Positions 1-8,982 of a stretch of 64,000 bases of DNA are shown in pieces. The DNA lies in NCBI RefSeq assembly GCF_009905605.1, contig NZ_JAAAKZ010000006.1, forward strand, positions 186,001-250,000, in the 5' to 3' direction. The notes beneath the pieces are model-generated. The model ran no database searches, was not told the DNA's origin, and saw only the letters and a list, made by a program, of their open reading frames with translations. This DNA comes from Runella sp. CRIBMP. GTDB taxonomy: Bacteria > Bacteroidota > Bacteroidia > Cytophagales > Spirosomataceae. Position numbers and translations under genes: made by a program. Every line of letters begins with the position of its first letter. Within the stretch, counting starts at the first letter, position 1.

Positions 1-2
1 AA

Positions 3-578
3 GTCCGAAAAGAGCGTTATGGCTCCAACGGTGTGCTCGCAACCTACGAAGGAACCATGCAAGGTACACCGGCCGTGTTGACAATCCTCTCCTTGTTGTC
101 GCCCTACGGGGGTGGGGTCACTTTCACGACCATTGCACCGCGCACAGAGCACACAACCGAGCTACCGCAAACGCTCAAGTCTATGGCAGCGAGTGCCACT
201 TTCAGCAAACCGCAAACCTCTCCCGCCGCCGATCAATGGCGCAATCGGCTCAATGGTAAGCAGTTATTGTATTTCTATACGGCAAGTGGTTATTCCGAAA
301 AACAAACTTTTGATTTATGCTCCAATGGCACTTTTATTTCGGGGGGAGATACGTCGGCGAGCAGTTCGGGAGGCTTTGGTGGCGATTTCTCGGCCGTGAC
401 TCAAGGGGGCGGCTCGGGTACGTGGCGTGTGGGGGCGGAAGGAAATCAGGTAATCTTGGTTTTTAATTACCGCAACGGAAATACTGCTCGGTTTACGGTG
501 GCCACGGCCCCCAACGGAACGAGTGTGTTGTTGAACAAAAAAAAATACTTTGTACAAGCCAGCCCGAGTTGTCGCTAA
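3..578 (+). CDS. Hypothetical protein, 5' end outside window
   Basis: The frame is open to the left edge of the window, so this is the C-terminal part (about 190 residues) of a longer protein. I do not recognise a family. The last 110 residues look like a small beta-barrel: a W-RNRLNGKQL start, an aromatic and serine-rich stretch, a Ser/Gly-rich loop (TSASSSGGFGG), then GTWRVG, VILVFNY and ARFTVA strands, like lipocalin-type domains that follow secreted Bacteroidota proteins. Two cysteines (in FDLCSNG and SPSC) could pair if the protein is exported. The first 60 visible residues are Thr/Ser/Pro-rich and may be a linker. The stop codon lies in the loop of the following terminator hairpin. Confidence 0.6.
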   Translation, partial: VRKERYGSNGVLATYEGTMQGTPAVLTILSLLSPYGGGVTFTTIAPRTEHTTELPQTLKSMAASATFSKPQTSPAADQWRNRLNGKQLLYFYTASGYSEKQTFDLCSNGTFISGGDTSASSSGGFGGDFSAVTQGGGSGTWRVGAEGNQVILVFNYRNGNTARFTVATAPNGTSVLLNKKKYFVQASPSCR

Positions 579-593
579 CGCGGGCTGGCTTGT
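554..593. terminator. Bidirectional terminator hairpin
   Basis: A perfect 13-bp stem (ACAAGCCAGCCCG with CGGGCTGGCTTGT) and a 14-nt loop that contains the stop codon of the plus-strand gene. The A-rich run just left of it becomes a U-run when read on the minus strand, so it should end the leftward lipoprotein transcript best and also separate the two convergent genes. Confidence 0.8.
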
Positions 594-599
594 TGGCTA

Positions 600-1160
600 T
601 TAATCCTTCAGGTTAAGGACTTTTTTCACTTCATTATAATCTTTCCAATTGACGTGCCCTAGGCGCGCGCCCGTGGCTGGCGGAACAATAACCGCCCGAA
701 ACTCTTCGTCGACAAAGAATTGATTTACGTCAACATCCTTGGAAAAAGAAATAAAAGCGGAAATGAGCCCAGGCTCCATGGCAAAGGAGTACGTTACGTG
801 GGCATCGTTGAAATATGTATCCCACGGCACTGCGTTTACAAACGCTTTATTGGCAGCGGTGCGGTTATAAAGAAACACCATGCCGCCATCCATCGTCTTT
901 TGGGTCAAGTACGTCTGAATAGCGCCCCCTTGCAATCCAATGGTGGTATAACGCTCTGTTTTGTTGTAATTGGTAATGAATGATTGTTTGGAAACCGCCA
1001 CCCAATTGGTTGAATAGAAGGCCGTTCCGCCTGTCGTTCCTGGGTCGCCTTTAGGTCCGACGGGGCCTTGTGGGCCAACGGGCCCTGGATCACCTTGTGG
1101 CCCCGCGCAAGCCGAGACAAAAAGTACGGCGGCAAGTGATAAATAACTTAGAGTCTTCAT
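600..1160 (-). CDS. Collagen-like repeat lipoprotein
   Basis: About 186 residues. The chosen start MKTLSYLSLAAVLFVSAC gives a compact lipoprotein signal with lipobox VSAC (Cys18); the frame extends seven codons further upstream without signal-like character. Directly after the Cys come about eight Gly-X-Y triplets (GPQGDPGPVGPQGPVG and onward), the bacterial collagen-like triple-helix motif. A globular C-terminal domain of about 140 residues of unknown function follows. Such lipoproteins are common in Bacteroidota and probably trimerise on the cell surface; that is family knowledge and is not shown here. It is transcribed alone, leftward, into the strong hairpin. Confidence 0.8.
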   Translation of the reverse strand: MKTLSYLSLAAVLFVSACAGPQGDPGPVGPQGPVGPKGDPGTTGGTAFYSTNWVAVSKQSFITNYNKTERYTTIGLQGGAIQTYLTQKTMDGGMVFLYNRTAANKAFVNAVPWDTYFNDAHVTYSFAMEPGLISAFISFSKDVDVNQFFVDEEFRAVIVPPATGARLGHVNWKDYNEVKKVLNLKD

Positions 1161-1370
1161 AATGTTAGAGAGTACTCCCACCTTCAGGGAGCCGTGTTTT
1201 GGGGTGATTCATATCCTGAAGGTCTTGTGGAGGATATGAAAATACAATGAAATCATTTTTGCAAGATTAACGAGTATTTCTGAAAGATATTTAGAAACCC
1301 TGTCATAAATAATACAATCCTGTTTGCCATGAATGAAGAACCATTTTATCCTAAACTATAGATAAATCTA

Positions 1371-3029
1371 ATGAAAAAGAACATTCTTATTTTGTCAATT
1401 CTGCTAATGCTACTGGGCGTTGGCGTGCGGGAAGTCCAAGCTCAAAATGTAACCATTTTGCCAAACGGTATCAGCCCCTCGCCAGCGGGAGCGGTGCCGC
1501 GTATTAGTTATGAAGCGATTATGGCATTGCCTTCACCGCAGGGTGGCGATTTGGCCTATGATATTACGTTTGGCGTAATGCGCATGTACAACGGCACCGA
1601 TTGGTTGATTCTCCGCGCCACCGATACCGCTCGCGGAGAAGCAGGTATTTATGAAACCATAAATACGAAGCAATTAGAAAATTATTCCGTCGCCGTAGAC
1701 GTAGCGGGCAATGTATACATCTCCGGCCGATTTAAAGGTACATTTTCCGCGGGTGGATTTACGCTAGTATCGGCGGGAGGATATGACCTATTTGTCGCTA
1801 AATTCAATTCATCTGGTACGTTGCAATGGCTGAGGCGTGGGGGAGGGCCTTTTGATGATTTTGATAATCACCTTACCATTGATGCTAGCGGGAATGTATA
1901 CATTACCGGTGGTTTTCAGACAACTGTGAATTTTAATACTCCCTCGGCGTCGGGAAGCAATGAGTTGGTATCAGCTGGGGATTTGGATATCTTCATCGCC
2001 AAATACAATTCTGCGGGTACACTTCAGTGGCTTAGGAGGGGGGGAGGAACGGGGTCTGACCAAGGAAATGATATTGCCGTAGATGGAAACGGTAACGTGT
2101 ATATTACGGGATATTTTACGGGTACGGCCAATTTCAATACGCCTTCCACTTTTGGAACCAACCAACTCATATCAGCCGGATCGGGGGATAGGGATATTCT
2201 TGTGGCCAAGTACAATACTTCTGGTACTCTTCAGTGGATTCGTCGGGGAGGAGGAACCGCGAGTAATGAAGTTGGATCTGGTATCGCTGTAGATCCAACG
2301 GGAGTGGTTTACGTAACAGGAAATTTTGCAACAACTGCCAATTTTAATACCCCCTCGGCTTCGGGTAGTCTTGAATTGGTGTCAGCGTCTGGTGGTGTAA
2401 CTGATTTATTTTTGGTCAAATATAATACGAGTGGTACGGTTCAGTGGATTCGGCGGGGCGGTGGGTCAAGTTTTGATTTGGGTACCGATGTAGCCCTAGA
2501 TGCAGCGGGTAATGTTTATGTAACGGGAGGGTTTTCTACAACTGCCAATTTTAATACCCCTTCGGCTTCTGGCAGCAACGAGTTGATAAGTGCAGGGAAC
2601 CAAGATATACTTGTTGCGAAGTTTAATTCATCAGGGGCCGTACAATTGCTCCGACGAGCAGGAGGAGCAATAAATGATACTGGGTATGGGATTGTAGTGG
2701 ATGGAAGTGGAAACATCTACGTAACGGGAGAGTTTAAACGGACGATTAATTTTAATACGCCTACTGCCACGGGAAGTAATGAGCTAGTGGCAGCAGGGGC
2801 TGATCCAGAAAGTACGGATATGTTTACGGCCAAGTATAACTCCGCTGGTACGGTGCAGTGGCTGCAACGTGGGGGCGGCGCTAGCTATGATCATGGCTAC
2901 GGGATTGCACTAGGCCCAAACAGTAATCTATATGTAGTGGGGACTTACCGAGGCTTAGCCCCTTTGGGACTTGGAACATTCAACACGGGTAGTAATAACG
3001 TATTGGGCGGTTTTTGGGCTTTTTTTTAG
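1371..3029 (+). CDS. Secreted SBBP-repeat beta-propeller protein
   Basis: 552 residues with a clear signal peptide (MKKNILILSILLMLLGVGV, cleavage near VQAQ). A short N-terminal module carries GGDLAYDITFGVMRMYNGTDW, typical of Cytophagales secreted proteins. Then come six SBBP-type repeats of about 65 residues, each with GNVYITG-F, FNTPS, VAKYN-SGT and QWLRRGGG. These repeats form beta-propellers. The DNA repeats are similar enough to allow recombination. There is no recognisable type IX secretion C-terminal domain; the protein stops at GGFWAFF over a run of eight T, where repeat proteins of this kind would be expected to continue into another blade, so the end could be truncated. Function is likely structural or adhesive (inference). 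Confidence 0.8.
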   Translation: MKKNILILSILLMLLGVGVREVQAQNVTILPNGISPSPAGAVPRISYEAIMALPSPQGGDLAYDITFGVMRMYNGTDWLILRATDTARGEAGIYETINTKQLENYSVAVDVAGNVYISGRFKGTFSAGGFTLVSAGGYDLFVAKFNSSGTLQWLRRGGGPFDDFDNHLTIDASGNVYITGGFQTTVNFNTPSASGSNELVSAGDLDIFIAKYNSAGTLQWLRRGGGTGSDQGNDIAVDGNGNVYITGYFTGTANFNTPSTFGTNQLISAGSGDRDILVAKYNTSGTLQWIRRGGGTASNEVGSGIAVDPTGVVYVTGNFATTANFNTPSASGSLELVSASGGVTDLFLVKYNTSGTVQWIRRGGGSSFDLGTDVALDAAGNVYVTGGFSTTANFNTPSASGSNELISAGNQDILVAKFNSSGAVQLLRRAGGAINDTGYGIVVDGSGNIYVTGEFKRTINFNTPTATGSNELVAAGADPESTDMFTAKYNSAGTVQWLQRGGGASYDHGYGIALGPNSNLYVVGTYRGLAPLGLGTFNTGSNNVLGGFWAFF

Positions 3030-3058
3030 CAGTAGAAGTGTTCAGATTTTGTCGAAAA

Positions 3059-3091
3059 TTGTTCTCTTCAGTTCATATCTGTTTATCTTTG
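3059..3091 (+). promoter_or_regulatory. Bacteroidota-type promoter
   Basis: TATCTTTG matches the -7 box TAnnTTTG exactly, with a TTG 22 nt upstream as the -33 element. It lies 24 nt before the ATG of the 76-aa gene and argues for that ATG rather than the upstream extension of the frame. Confidence 0.6.
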
Positions 3092-3115
3092 CGCCCAAAC
3101 CAAAAATCAGCTAAA

Positions 3116-3346
3116 ATGAGTTTAATGAAAGCCTACCCGTACCTCTACCGTTGGGCCGAAACGTACGGAAAAGTGGAGTTTGGAAAATTGGAGGGAGCCG
3201 AAGCAACAGTACGCTGTATTGATGAAACAGGGACGGTTTTTGAATCTCCTAAAAAAGTAAAAGACCTAGATGCCGCGCTGAAAATGGCCGAGGAAGCTAT
3301 TTATGAGTGGTTTGAGGTAAACGACCCCGATGAGTTAGATGATTGA
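3116..3346 (+). CDS. Small conserved acidic protein, unknown function
   Basis: 76 residues beginning MSLMKAYPYLYRWAETYG. The longer frame is open upstream, but a consensus promoter box sits just before this ATG, so I start here. The protein is acidic, with an alpha-helical tail (DLDAALKMAEEAIYEWFEVNDPDELDD) and a beta-rich middle (VEFGKLEGAEATVRCIDETG). No catalytic motif or membrane segment is visible. It resembles short hypothetical proteins that are widespread in Cytophagales. It stands alone upstream of purK with a gap of about 180 bp, so no functional link can be claimed. Confidence 0.7.
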   Translation: MSLMKAYPYLYRWAETYGKVEFGKLEGAEATVRCIDETGTVFESPKKVKDLDAALKMAEEAIYEWFEVNDPDELDD

Positions 3347-3528
3347 TTGAGCCGTTGTCAGGCTATTATAAACCGAAAAATAATTAATGTAAAAGGCTAA
3401 ATATGAAAGTGAAATTCGAATTGTCGTTGCGAAGAGTTAATTCTAAAATTTGATTGCAATCGTTTGATTAATAGGTGATTATGTTGATGTTTTGCATTTT
3501 TTTATTTTAAATTTTACATATCCTTAAC

Positions 3529-4662
3529 GTGTTTGATATTAAAGAAAAAGTAGGCGTTTTAGGTGGAGGGCAATTGGGCCTGATGCTGCTGCAAGCCGCG
3601 ATAGACTGGAATTTAAACGTCAAGATTTTAGATGCCGCCGATGCGCCCTGCGCGGCTATTGCGCCCGAGTTTGTCGAAGGCTCGTTGCAAGACTATGACG
3701 CAGTGTATCAATTTGGGCAGGACGTGGAGGTGCTGACCATTGAAATTGAAAAAGTAAACGTGGAAGCCTTGGAAGCGCTCGAACGAGAAGGAAAAAAGGT
3801 GTTTCCGCAGCCGCACGTCATTCGATTGATTCAGGATAAACGCTTACAGAAGCAATTTTATCGTGAACATGGCCTGCCTACGGCCGATTTTGTGCTAACT
3901 GAAAATCGAGCCGATGTGCGCAATTATGCTGATTTCCTGCCCGCGTTTCATAAACTAGGGAAAGATGGTTACGACGGTAAAGGGGTTCAGCGAATCGCAT
4001 CGACCGCTGATTTTGACAAGGCGTTTGATGCGCCAGGGCTACTGGAAAAAGCCGTTGATTTTGACAAAGAATTGGCCGTAATCGTGGCCCGGAATGAGCG
4101 CAGTGAAGTAGCCACTTTTCCCACCGTCGAAATGGTGTTTCATCCCGAAGCCAATCTGGTCGAATACCTTTTTGCACCCGCCGATATTTCACCTGAAATA
4201 GAACAGCAAGCTCAAGAATTGGCAAAAAAAACGGCACAGGCCATCGGAATCGTGGGACTTTTGGCGGTGGAGATGTTTTTGACCAAAGACGGGCAAGTGC
4301 TCATCAATGAAGTGGCTCCGCGCCCACACAATAGTGGTCACCACACTATTCGGGCCAATTTTACGTCGCAGTTTGAGCAGCATTGGCGGGCTATTTTAGA
4401 CTTTCCGTTGGGCGATACTACCGCATACACGCCTGCCGCTATGGTCAATTTATTGGGCGAAGAAGGTCACACTGGCCCCGCGTATTACGAAGGAATGGAG
4501 GCGTTGTTGGCTACCCACGGTGTATTTCCTTTTTTATACGGCAAAAAAATTACCAAGCCATTTCGTAAAATGGGCCACATCACGGTGACGGACAGTGATT
4601 TGACAAAGCTGAAAGAAAAAGCCGAATGGGTGAGAGGGGCATTGAAAGTGATAACCAAATAA
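3529..4662 (+). CDS. purK: 5-(carboxyamino)imidazole ribonucleotide synthase
   Basis: PurK converts AIR, ATP and bicarbonate to N5-CAIR in purine synthesis; PurE then makes CAIR. The 377 residues begin at GTG with MFDIKEKVGVLGGGQLGLM, whose GGGQLG (12-17) is the family's N-terminal nucleotide loop. The ATP-grasp core shows KLGKDGYDGKGV (about 142-153) and the metal/ATP site NEVAPRPHNSGHHT (about 260-273). Length and motifs fit full-length PurK. No purE is adjacent in this window. The 182-bp upstream gap shows no clear promoter consensus. Confidence 0.95.
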   Translation: MFDIKEKVGVLGGGQLGLMLLQAAIDWNLNVKILDAADAPCAAIAPEFVEGSLQDYDAVYQFGQDVEVLTIEIEKVNVEALEALEREGKKVFPQPHVIRLIQDKRLQKQFYREHGLPTADFVLTENRADVRNYADFLPAFHKLGKDGYDGKGVQRIASTADFDKAFDAPGLLEKAVDFDKELAVIVARNERSEVATFPTVEMVFHPEANLVEYLFAPADISPEIEQQAQELAKKTAQAIGIVGLLAVEMFLTKDGQVLINEVAPRPHNSGHHTIRANFTSQFEQHWRAILDFPLGDTTAYTPAAMVNLLGEEGHTGPAYYEGMEALLATHGVFPFLYGKKITKPFRKMGHITVTDSDLTKLKEKAEWVRGALKVITK

Positions 4663-4748
4663 CGAACCAACGTTGGATTGGATGTGTTTAAAATGTAGAT
4701 TTCGGCACATTTGCCGCGACATACCGACTATAAACTGCCAATTTAAAA

Positions 4749-6062
4749 ATGACACCTAATCTCCCAAAAACTGAACTCAAGCGCGTCGTCATTGTAGGCG
4801 CGGGGTTTGGTGGGCTTGTGCTGGCGCGTGAGCTTTCAAAACGTTCTGATTTACAGATTGTATTGATAGATAAAAACAACTACCACCAATTTCAGCCGCT
4901 ATTTTATCAAGTAGCCATGGCGGGATTGGAGCCGAGTTCTATTTCTTTCCCGCTGCGTAAAGTATTTCAATCGAAACATAACGTTCATATCAGGGTCACG
5001 GAAGTGGTGAAAATTGATACTGAATCCAACGTCATTGAAACAAAACTCGGACCCGTTGAATATGACTTTTTGGTATTGGCAACGGGCGCAGATACCAACT
5101 TTTTTGGCATGAAAAACATGATCGAAAATGCCATGCCCATGAAGTCGGTGTCGGAGGCGTTGGCGCTGCGTAACCGAATGTTACAAAATTTTGAGGATGC
5201 CCTCAGTGTGGAGACCATTGAAGAACGTCACGGCCTGATGAACGTGGTGATTGTGGGTGGCGGGCCAACGGGCGTGGAAGTGGCGGGTACATTGGCCGAA
5301 ATGAAACGGCATATTTTGCCGAAAGATTATCCCGAATTAAACTTCGATTCGATGCAGATTTACCTGTACGAATCATCGCCCGAAGTACTGGAAGTGATGT
5401 CGGACCAAGCGTCTAAAAAAGCCAAGCAGTATTTGACCGATTTGGGCGTCAATCTGCGTCTGGGCGTTAGAATCATTGATTTTGACGGAAAATACGCCAC
5501 CACCAACACGGGCGACCGCATCCGTACCAACAACCTAATTTGGGCGGCGGGCGTTAAGGCCAACGCTATTGAGGGTATTCCGGTGGCTTCTATTGTACGG
5601 GGAGGTCGGGTAAAAGTGAACCAGTTTAGTCAGGTTGAAGGCACAAAAAACATATTTGCGTTGGGCGACTTGGCCTTAATGACCGAAGAAAAATATCCCA
5701 ATGGGCACCCCCAATTGGCGCAGCCGGCCATGCAGCAGGGCGAATTGCTCGCCAAAAATCTGGTACGGATGCTGAAGGGACAGGAAATGAAACCGTTTGT
5801 TTACAAAGATCTAGGGTCGATGGCGACCGTGGGCCGCAATCTTGCCGTGGTAGACCTGCCTTTCTGGAAGTTTCAGGGATTTTTTGCGTGGTTGACTTGG
5901 ATGTTTGTGCACCTTATCTCGATTGTTGGCGTTAAAAACCGTCTTTTGATTTTTATCAACTGGCTTTGGAATTACGCTACCTACGACCAATCCCTTCGGT
6001 TGATTATTAAACCTAAAATTTTAAAGGAGAAAGAACCTGATGTGGTAAAAGAAACTGTTTAG
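4749..6062 (+). CDS. ndh: Type II NADH:quinone oxidoreductase (NDH-2)
   Basis: 437 residues with two dinucleotide-binding folds: VVIVGAGFGGLVLARELS (about 13-30, FAD) and VVIVGGGPTGVEVAGTLAEM (about 165-184, NADH). The FAD-phosphate motif IFALGDLA (about 301-308) and the LAQPAMQQGELLAKN segment are typical of NDH-2. A hydrophobic C-terminal stretch (FFAWLTWMFVHLISIVGVKNR) should anchor it to the inner membrane. It passes electrons from NADH to menaquinone without pumping protons. A complex I subunit gene (nuoH) and a menaquinone gene (menB) lie a few kb downstream, consistent with a respiratory neighbourhood but not an operon. Confidence 0.9.
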   Translation: MTPNLPKTELKRVVIVGAGFGGLVLARELSKRSDLQIVLIDKNNYHQFQPLFYQVAMAGLEPSSISFPLRKVFQSKHNVHIRVTEVVKIDTESNVIETKLGPVEYDFLVLATGADTNFFGMKNMIENAMPMKSVSEALALRNRMLQNFEDALSVETIEERHGLMNVVIVGGGPTGVEVAGTLAEMKRHILPKDYPELNFDSMQIYLYESSPEVLEVMSDQASKKAKQYLTDLGVNLRLGVRIIDFDGKYATTNTGDRIRTNNLIWAAGVKANAIEGIPVASIVRGGRVKVNQFSQVEGTKNIFALGDLALMTEEKYPNGHPQLAQPAMQQGELLAKNLVRMLKGQEMKPFVYKDLGSMATVGRNLAVVDLPFWKFQGFFAWLTWMFVHLISIVGVKNRLLIFINWLWNYATYDQSLRLIIKPKILKEKEPDVVKETV

Positions 6063-6149
6063 ACAGTTGCCTTTCTTCCTGCTTTTTTACCAGCTCCGGC
6101 CCGCTAAAGCCTATCCTCAATATAGTGTACAATCAGACCAGAAAACGTG

Positions 6150-6157
6150 TACGTTTG
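6150..6157 (+). promoter_or_regulatory. Promoter -7 box
   Basis: TACGTTTG, an exact TAnnTTTG match 27 nt before the start of the prohibitin-like gene. No clear -33 TTG is at the right distance. Confidence 0.4.
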
Positions 6158-6184
6158 TGGCATAAATTTTAAACCCAAACTATT

Positions 6185-7090
6185 ATGTTTCTGATTGTTA
6201 TCGGAGTAATTTTGGTCATAGCAGGCTTTGCGATCAATACTCCATCGTTGGCGTTTGCCAAATTTTCCCGCCCTGTCAAGGTGGCGGGTGTTGTCTTGGC
6301 TATTTTCGGGGTTCTTACGTCATGTATCAAGCAGGTTGATGCGGGTTCGGTGGGGATTCAATCTTTGTTTGGAAAGGTAAGTAATACTGTCTTGAGCAGT
6401 GGATTAAACTTTGTAAACCCGCTCGTGGATGTTACATTGTTGGATACAAAGACGCAAAACTATACCATGTCGGCCGTTCATGATGAGGGAGATAAAACAG
6501 GCGATGACGCTATCCGTATTCTGACGGCAGACGGACTTCAGGTCGAAATAGATTTAACGATTCTCTACCGCGTTATTCCCTCTGAGGCGCCTAAAATTTA
6601 CCGCGAGATTGGCCCTACTTACGTTGAGAAAATCGTTCGTCCCATTACCCGCACGCGCATCCGCGACAATGCCGTTAATTATGACGCAGTGGCGTTGTAT
6701 TCCACCAAGCGTGATGAGTTTCAGGCGCGTATTTCTAAGCAAATTGAACAGGAATTTAAAAACCGAGGAATTTTTCTGGAAAACGTCTTGATTCGGAATA
6801 TCAACCTGCCCGAATCGGTCAAAAAAACCATCGAGTCCAAAATCAATGCCGAGCAGGAATCGCAGAAAATGCAGTTTGTGTTGAGCAAAGAGAAGCAAGA
6901 AGCCGAACGTAAACGTGTTGAGGCGCAGGGGATTTCCGATTATCAGCGCATTATCTCCGAAAGTTTGACCGACCGTCAGTTGCAGTACGAGCAAATCAAG
7001 GCCCAAAAAGAATTGGCGGCGTCGCCCAATGCCAAGGTCATTATCATGGGTGGGAAAGGCAACGTGCCCGTGATATTGGGTGAGAAATAA
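6185..7090 (+). CDS. Prohibitin-like SPFH/Band 7 membrane protein
   Basis: 301 residues. Two N-terminal hydrophobic segments (MFLIVIGVILVIAGFAI and VAGVVLAIFGVLTSC) precede an SPFH domain that starts VDAGSVGIQSLFGKV and runs to about residue 210, followed by a charged coiled-coil (SKINAEQESQKMQFVLSKEK) and a C-terminal KVIIMGGKGNVPVILGE. This layout matches bacterial prohibitins, which assemble into ring-like membrane scaffolds and often protect or control membrane proteases. The LTSC before the SPFH domain resembles a lipobox but is internal, so lipidation is uncertain. Single gene ending at a long hairpin. Confidence 0.88.
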   Translation: MFLIVIGVILVIAGFAINTPSLAFAKFSRPVKVAGVVLAIFGVLTSCIKQVDAGSVGIQSLFGKVSNTVLSSGLNFVNPLVDVTLLDTKTQNYTMSAVHDEGDKTGDDAIRILTADGLQVEIDLTILYRVIPSEAPKIYREIGPTYVEKIVRPITRTRIRDNAVNYDAVALYSTKRDEFQARISKQIEQEFKNRGIFLENVLIRNINLPESVKKTIESKINAEQESQKMQFVLSKEKQEAERKRVEAQGISDYQRIISESLTDRQLQYEQIKAQKELAASPNAKVIIMGGKGNVPVILGEK

Positions 7091-7116
7091 TACTAAGTCC
7101 TAAAATATGCGGTATG

Positions 7117-7151
7117 TACCTGTCTGACGGTTTTGAACCGTCGGACAGGTA
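7117..7151. terminator. Hairpin between convergent genes
   Basis: A 16-bp stem with one G-T pair (TACCTGTCTGACGGTT with AACCGTCGGACAGGTA) and a 3-nt loop. There is no strong T-run on either side, but its place between two convergent genes suggests a transcript-end barrier. Confidence 0.6.
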
Positions 7152-7159
7152 TACGATTG

Positions 7160-7591
7160 CTAGACGAGACTTCGAAACTGATAAAGGCCAAACGACATAA
7201 TAACGCCCCAAATTGTGCCCCAAAGTAGCATCTGAGCAATGATAGTCATACGGGGTACTTTGAACGACACTGCAATCAACGTGCCGCCGATGGGCGTAAA
7301 AAGCAGAGGCGTAAGCAAGGCAATGCCTGTCATTCCCGATTTTTTCCAGACCCTAACGGCTAGCCGTGAACGCTTGCTGAAAAGGCGAGGTTGGGTCTTT
7401 CGATAGCGGGCCATTAATAGCTGAATGGCGCTGCCCAAAAACACAAATATAACTACGCTGAGCATCATGCCCACAACGGTGCAAATGGCCGTTTCCCACC
7501 AACTTAGGCTGAGTGCCAGGCCTGCCAATGGGCCTGCTACAAATTTGACCATGCTTGCCAATACAACTGAAATATATTTTGCCCAAGGCAT
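7160..7591 (-). CDS. Small integral membrane protein
   Basis: 143 residues with about four hydrophobic segments: near 5-28, 33-58, 92-112 and 118-140. The loop RYRKTQPRLFSKRSRLAVRVWKKSG is strongly basic and should be cytoplasmic. The pair of segments with TPLLFTPIGGTLIAVSF resembles the small multidrug-export-like family (PF06695), but similarity is weak by eye, so no function is assigned. Transcribed leftward alone, divergent from nadA across a 131-bp gap. Confidence 0.7.
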   Translation of the reverse strand: MPWAKYISVVLASMVKFVAGPLAGLALSLSWWETAICTVVGMMLSVVIFVFLGSAIQLLMARYRKTQPRLFSKRSRLAVRVWKKSGMTGIALLTPLLFTPIGGTLIAVSFKVPRMTIIAQMLLWGTIWGVIMSFGLYQFRSLV

Positions 7592-7695
7592 TTTTAGAGG
7601 TGTGGTTTTGTTAAATAATCAGCAAAGTAGTCATTAACTTATGACTAACAACCCAAAAACCCAAAAATCTGCTTAAAATCAAAAAACAAATTGCG

Positions 7696-7703
7696 TAAGT
7701 TTG
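7696..7703 (+). promoter_or_regulatory. Promoter -7 box for nadA
   Basis: TAAGTTTG, an exact TAnnTTTG match 19 nt before the nadA ATG; -33 element unclear. Confidence 0.4.
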
Positions 7704-7722
7704 GGCCAAATATCAGACGAAA

Positions 7723-8721
7723 ATGGAAATCCTTGAACAAGTACAAAAATATGGATACGTGCGCGAAGCAGTTGCGCCAGAAGTAGATTTAGTGGCGGAA
7801 ATTAATCGGCTTCGTAAAGAAAAAAATGCCGTTATCTTGGCGCATTATTATGTAGATGGTGCCATTCAGGATTTGGCCGACTACATCGGCGATAGCCTCG
7901 GGCTTTCACAGCAGGCCGCCGCTACTCCTGCCGATATGATTGTTTTTTGCGGCGTTCATTTCATGGGTGAAACGGCCAAAATCCTCAGCCCTGAAAAAAA
8001 AGTTGTGATTCCTGACCTGAACGCGGGCTGTTCGTTGGCCGACTCGGCCCCAGCTGATAAATTCGCGGCTTTCAAAGCGCAATACCCCGATCATTTGGTT
8101 CTTTCCTATATCAACTGCTCGGCTGAAATCAAGGCATTATCAGACATCATCGTGACCTCGTCCAATGCCGTCAAGATTGTGGAGCAATTGCCCAAAGACC
8201 AAAAAATTATCTTTGCCCCCGACGCCAATTTAGGTCGTTATGTATCCAAAAAAACGGGCCGTGATATGGTGCTGTGGGACGGTGCCTGTATCGTTCATGT
8301 TGATATTTCGGAAGCCAAATTAAAAGCCCTGCGCGAAAAATATCCCAGTGCCCTGCTCGTAGCGCACCCTGAATGCAAAGACAACATCTTGCTTCAGGCC
8401 GATTTTGTAGGCTCAACCACCGCAATCCTGAAATTTGTGGCTGAAACACCGCACGATGAATTTATCGTAGCCACGGAAGCGGGAATTTTGCACAAAATGA
8501 AACAAGCAGCGGCAGGAACGGGCAAGAAAATCATTCCCGCCCCCGCCACCGAAAACAACACTTGCGCGTGCAGTGAATGTCCGTACATGAAAATGAACAC
8601 GGTCGAAAAACTGTACAATGCGCTCCTGTACGAGCAACCCGAAATCACCGTTCCAGAAGATGTACGTCTGAAAGCCTACGAATCAGTCAATCGAATGCTG
8701 GAGATGAGCAAGAATCTGTAG
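7723..8721 (+). CDS. nadA: Quinolinate synthase
   Basis: NadA condenses iminoaspartate with dihydroxyacetone phosphate to quinolinate in NAD synthesis and carries an oxygen-sensitive [4Fe-4S] cluster. The 332 residues show all three cysteine regions: NAGCSLADS (Cys103), [10 protein letters not shown] (Cys189) and the C-terminal [14 protein letters not shown] (Cys281-286). The substrate motif [19 protein letters not shown] is at 40-57. Length and motif order are normal. nadB and nadC are not in the window. The stop is followed after three bases by the ATG of a degenerate gene. Confidence 0.96.
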   Translation: MEILEQVQKYGYVREAVAPEVDLVAEINRLRKEKNAVILAHYYVDGAIQDLADYIGDSLGLSQQAAATPADMIVFCGVHFMGETAKILSPEKKVVIPDLNAGCSLADSAPADKFAAFKAQYPDHLVLSYINCSAEIKALSDIIVTSSNAVKIVEQLPKDQKIIFAPDANLGRYVSKKTGRDMVLWDGACIVHVDISEAKLKALREKYPSALLVAHPECKDNILLQADFVGSTTAILKFVAETPHDEFIVATEAGILHKMKQAAAGTGKKIIPAPATENNTCACSECPYMKMNTVEKLYNALLYEQPEITVPEDVRLKAYESVNRMLEMSKNL

Positions 8722-8724
8722 CGG

Positions 8725-8952
8725 ATGTCTGATTTATACATCATTGCTGGGCCAAACGGGGCAGCGAAGACGACTGCGGTATCAACAATTTTGCCTGAGA
8801 TGCTTCACAGTTGGGAATTTGTAAATGTCGATAACATTTAAAAGCTATATTTCGCTTATGTAATTGCTGATGCTAAAGGGGGAATGAAAACCATTCCTGC
8901 AAAACAACTCTTAAAAAAGATTCAAAGTAAAAAAAATGGCATTAAGCCTTAG
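8725..8952 (+). pseudogene. Degenerate zeta-toxin-like P-loop gene remnant
   Basis: The frame starts MSDLYIIAGPNGAAKTTAVSTIL and stops after 38 codons at VNVDNI. This is the start of a zeta-toxin/AAA-type kinase of the form seen in Bacteroidota (IAGPNGAGKTT, then EFVNADEI). The Walker A loop has GAA where GAG is expected. The same frame then runs open for 36 more codons (KLYFAYVIADAKGGMKTIPAKQ onward) to a second stop. Full-length relatives are about 190-200 residues, so most of the body, including the catalytic region, is missing. I read it as an internally deleted remnant. It starts 3 bp after nadA. Confidence 0.6.
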
Positions 8953-8982
8953 GCTCATTCACTCTCACATTTACACATTTAA

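Noticed and set aside
3014-3115. Upstream extension of the 76-aa gene
   Set aside because: It contains a consensus promoter immediately before the internal ATG.
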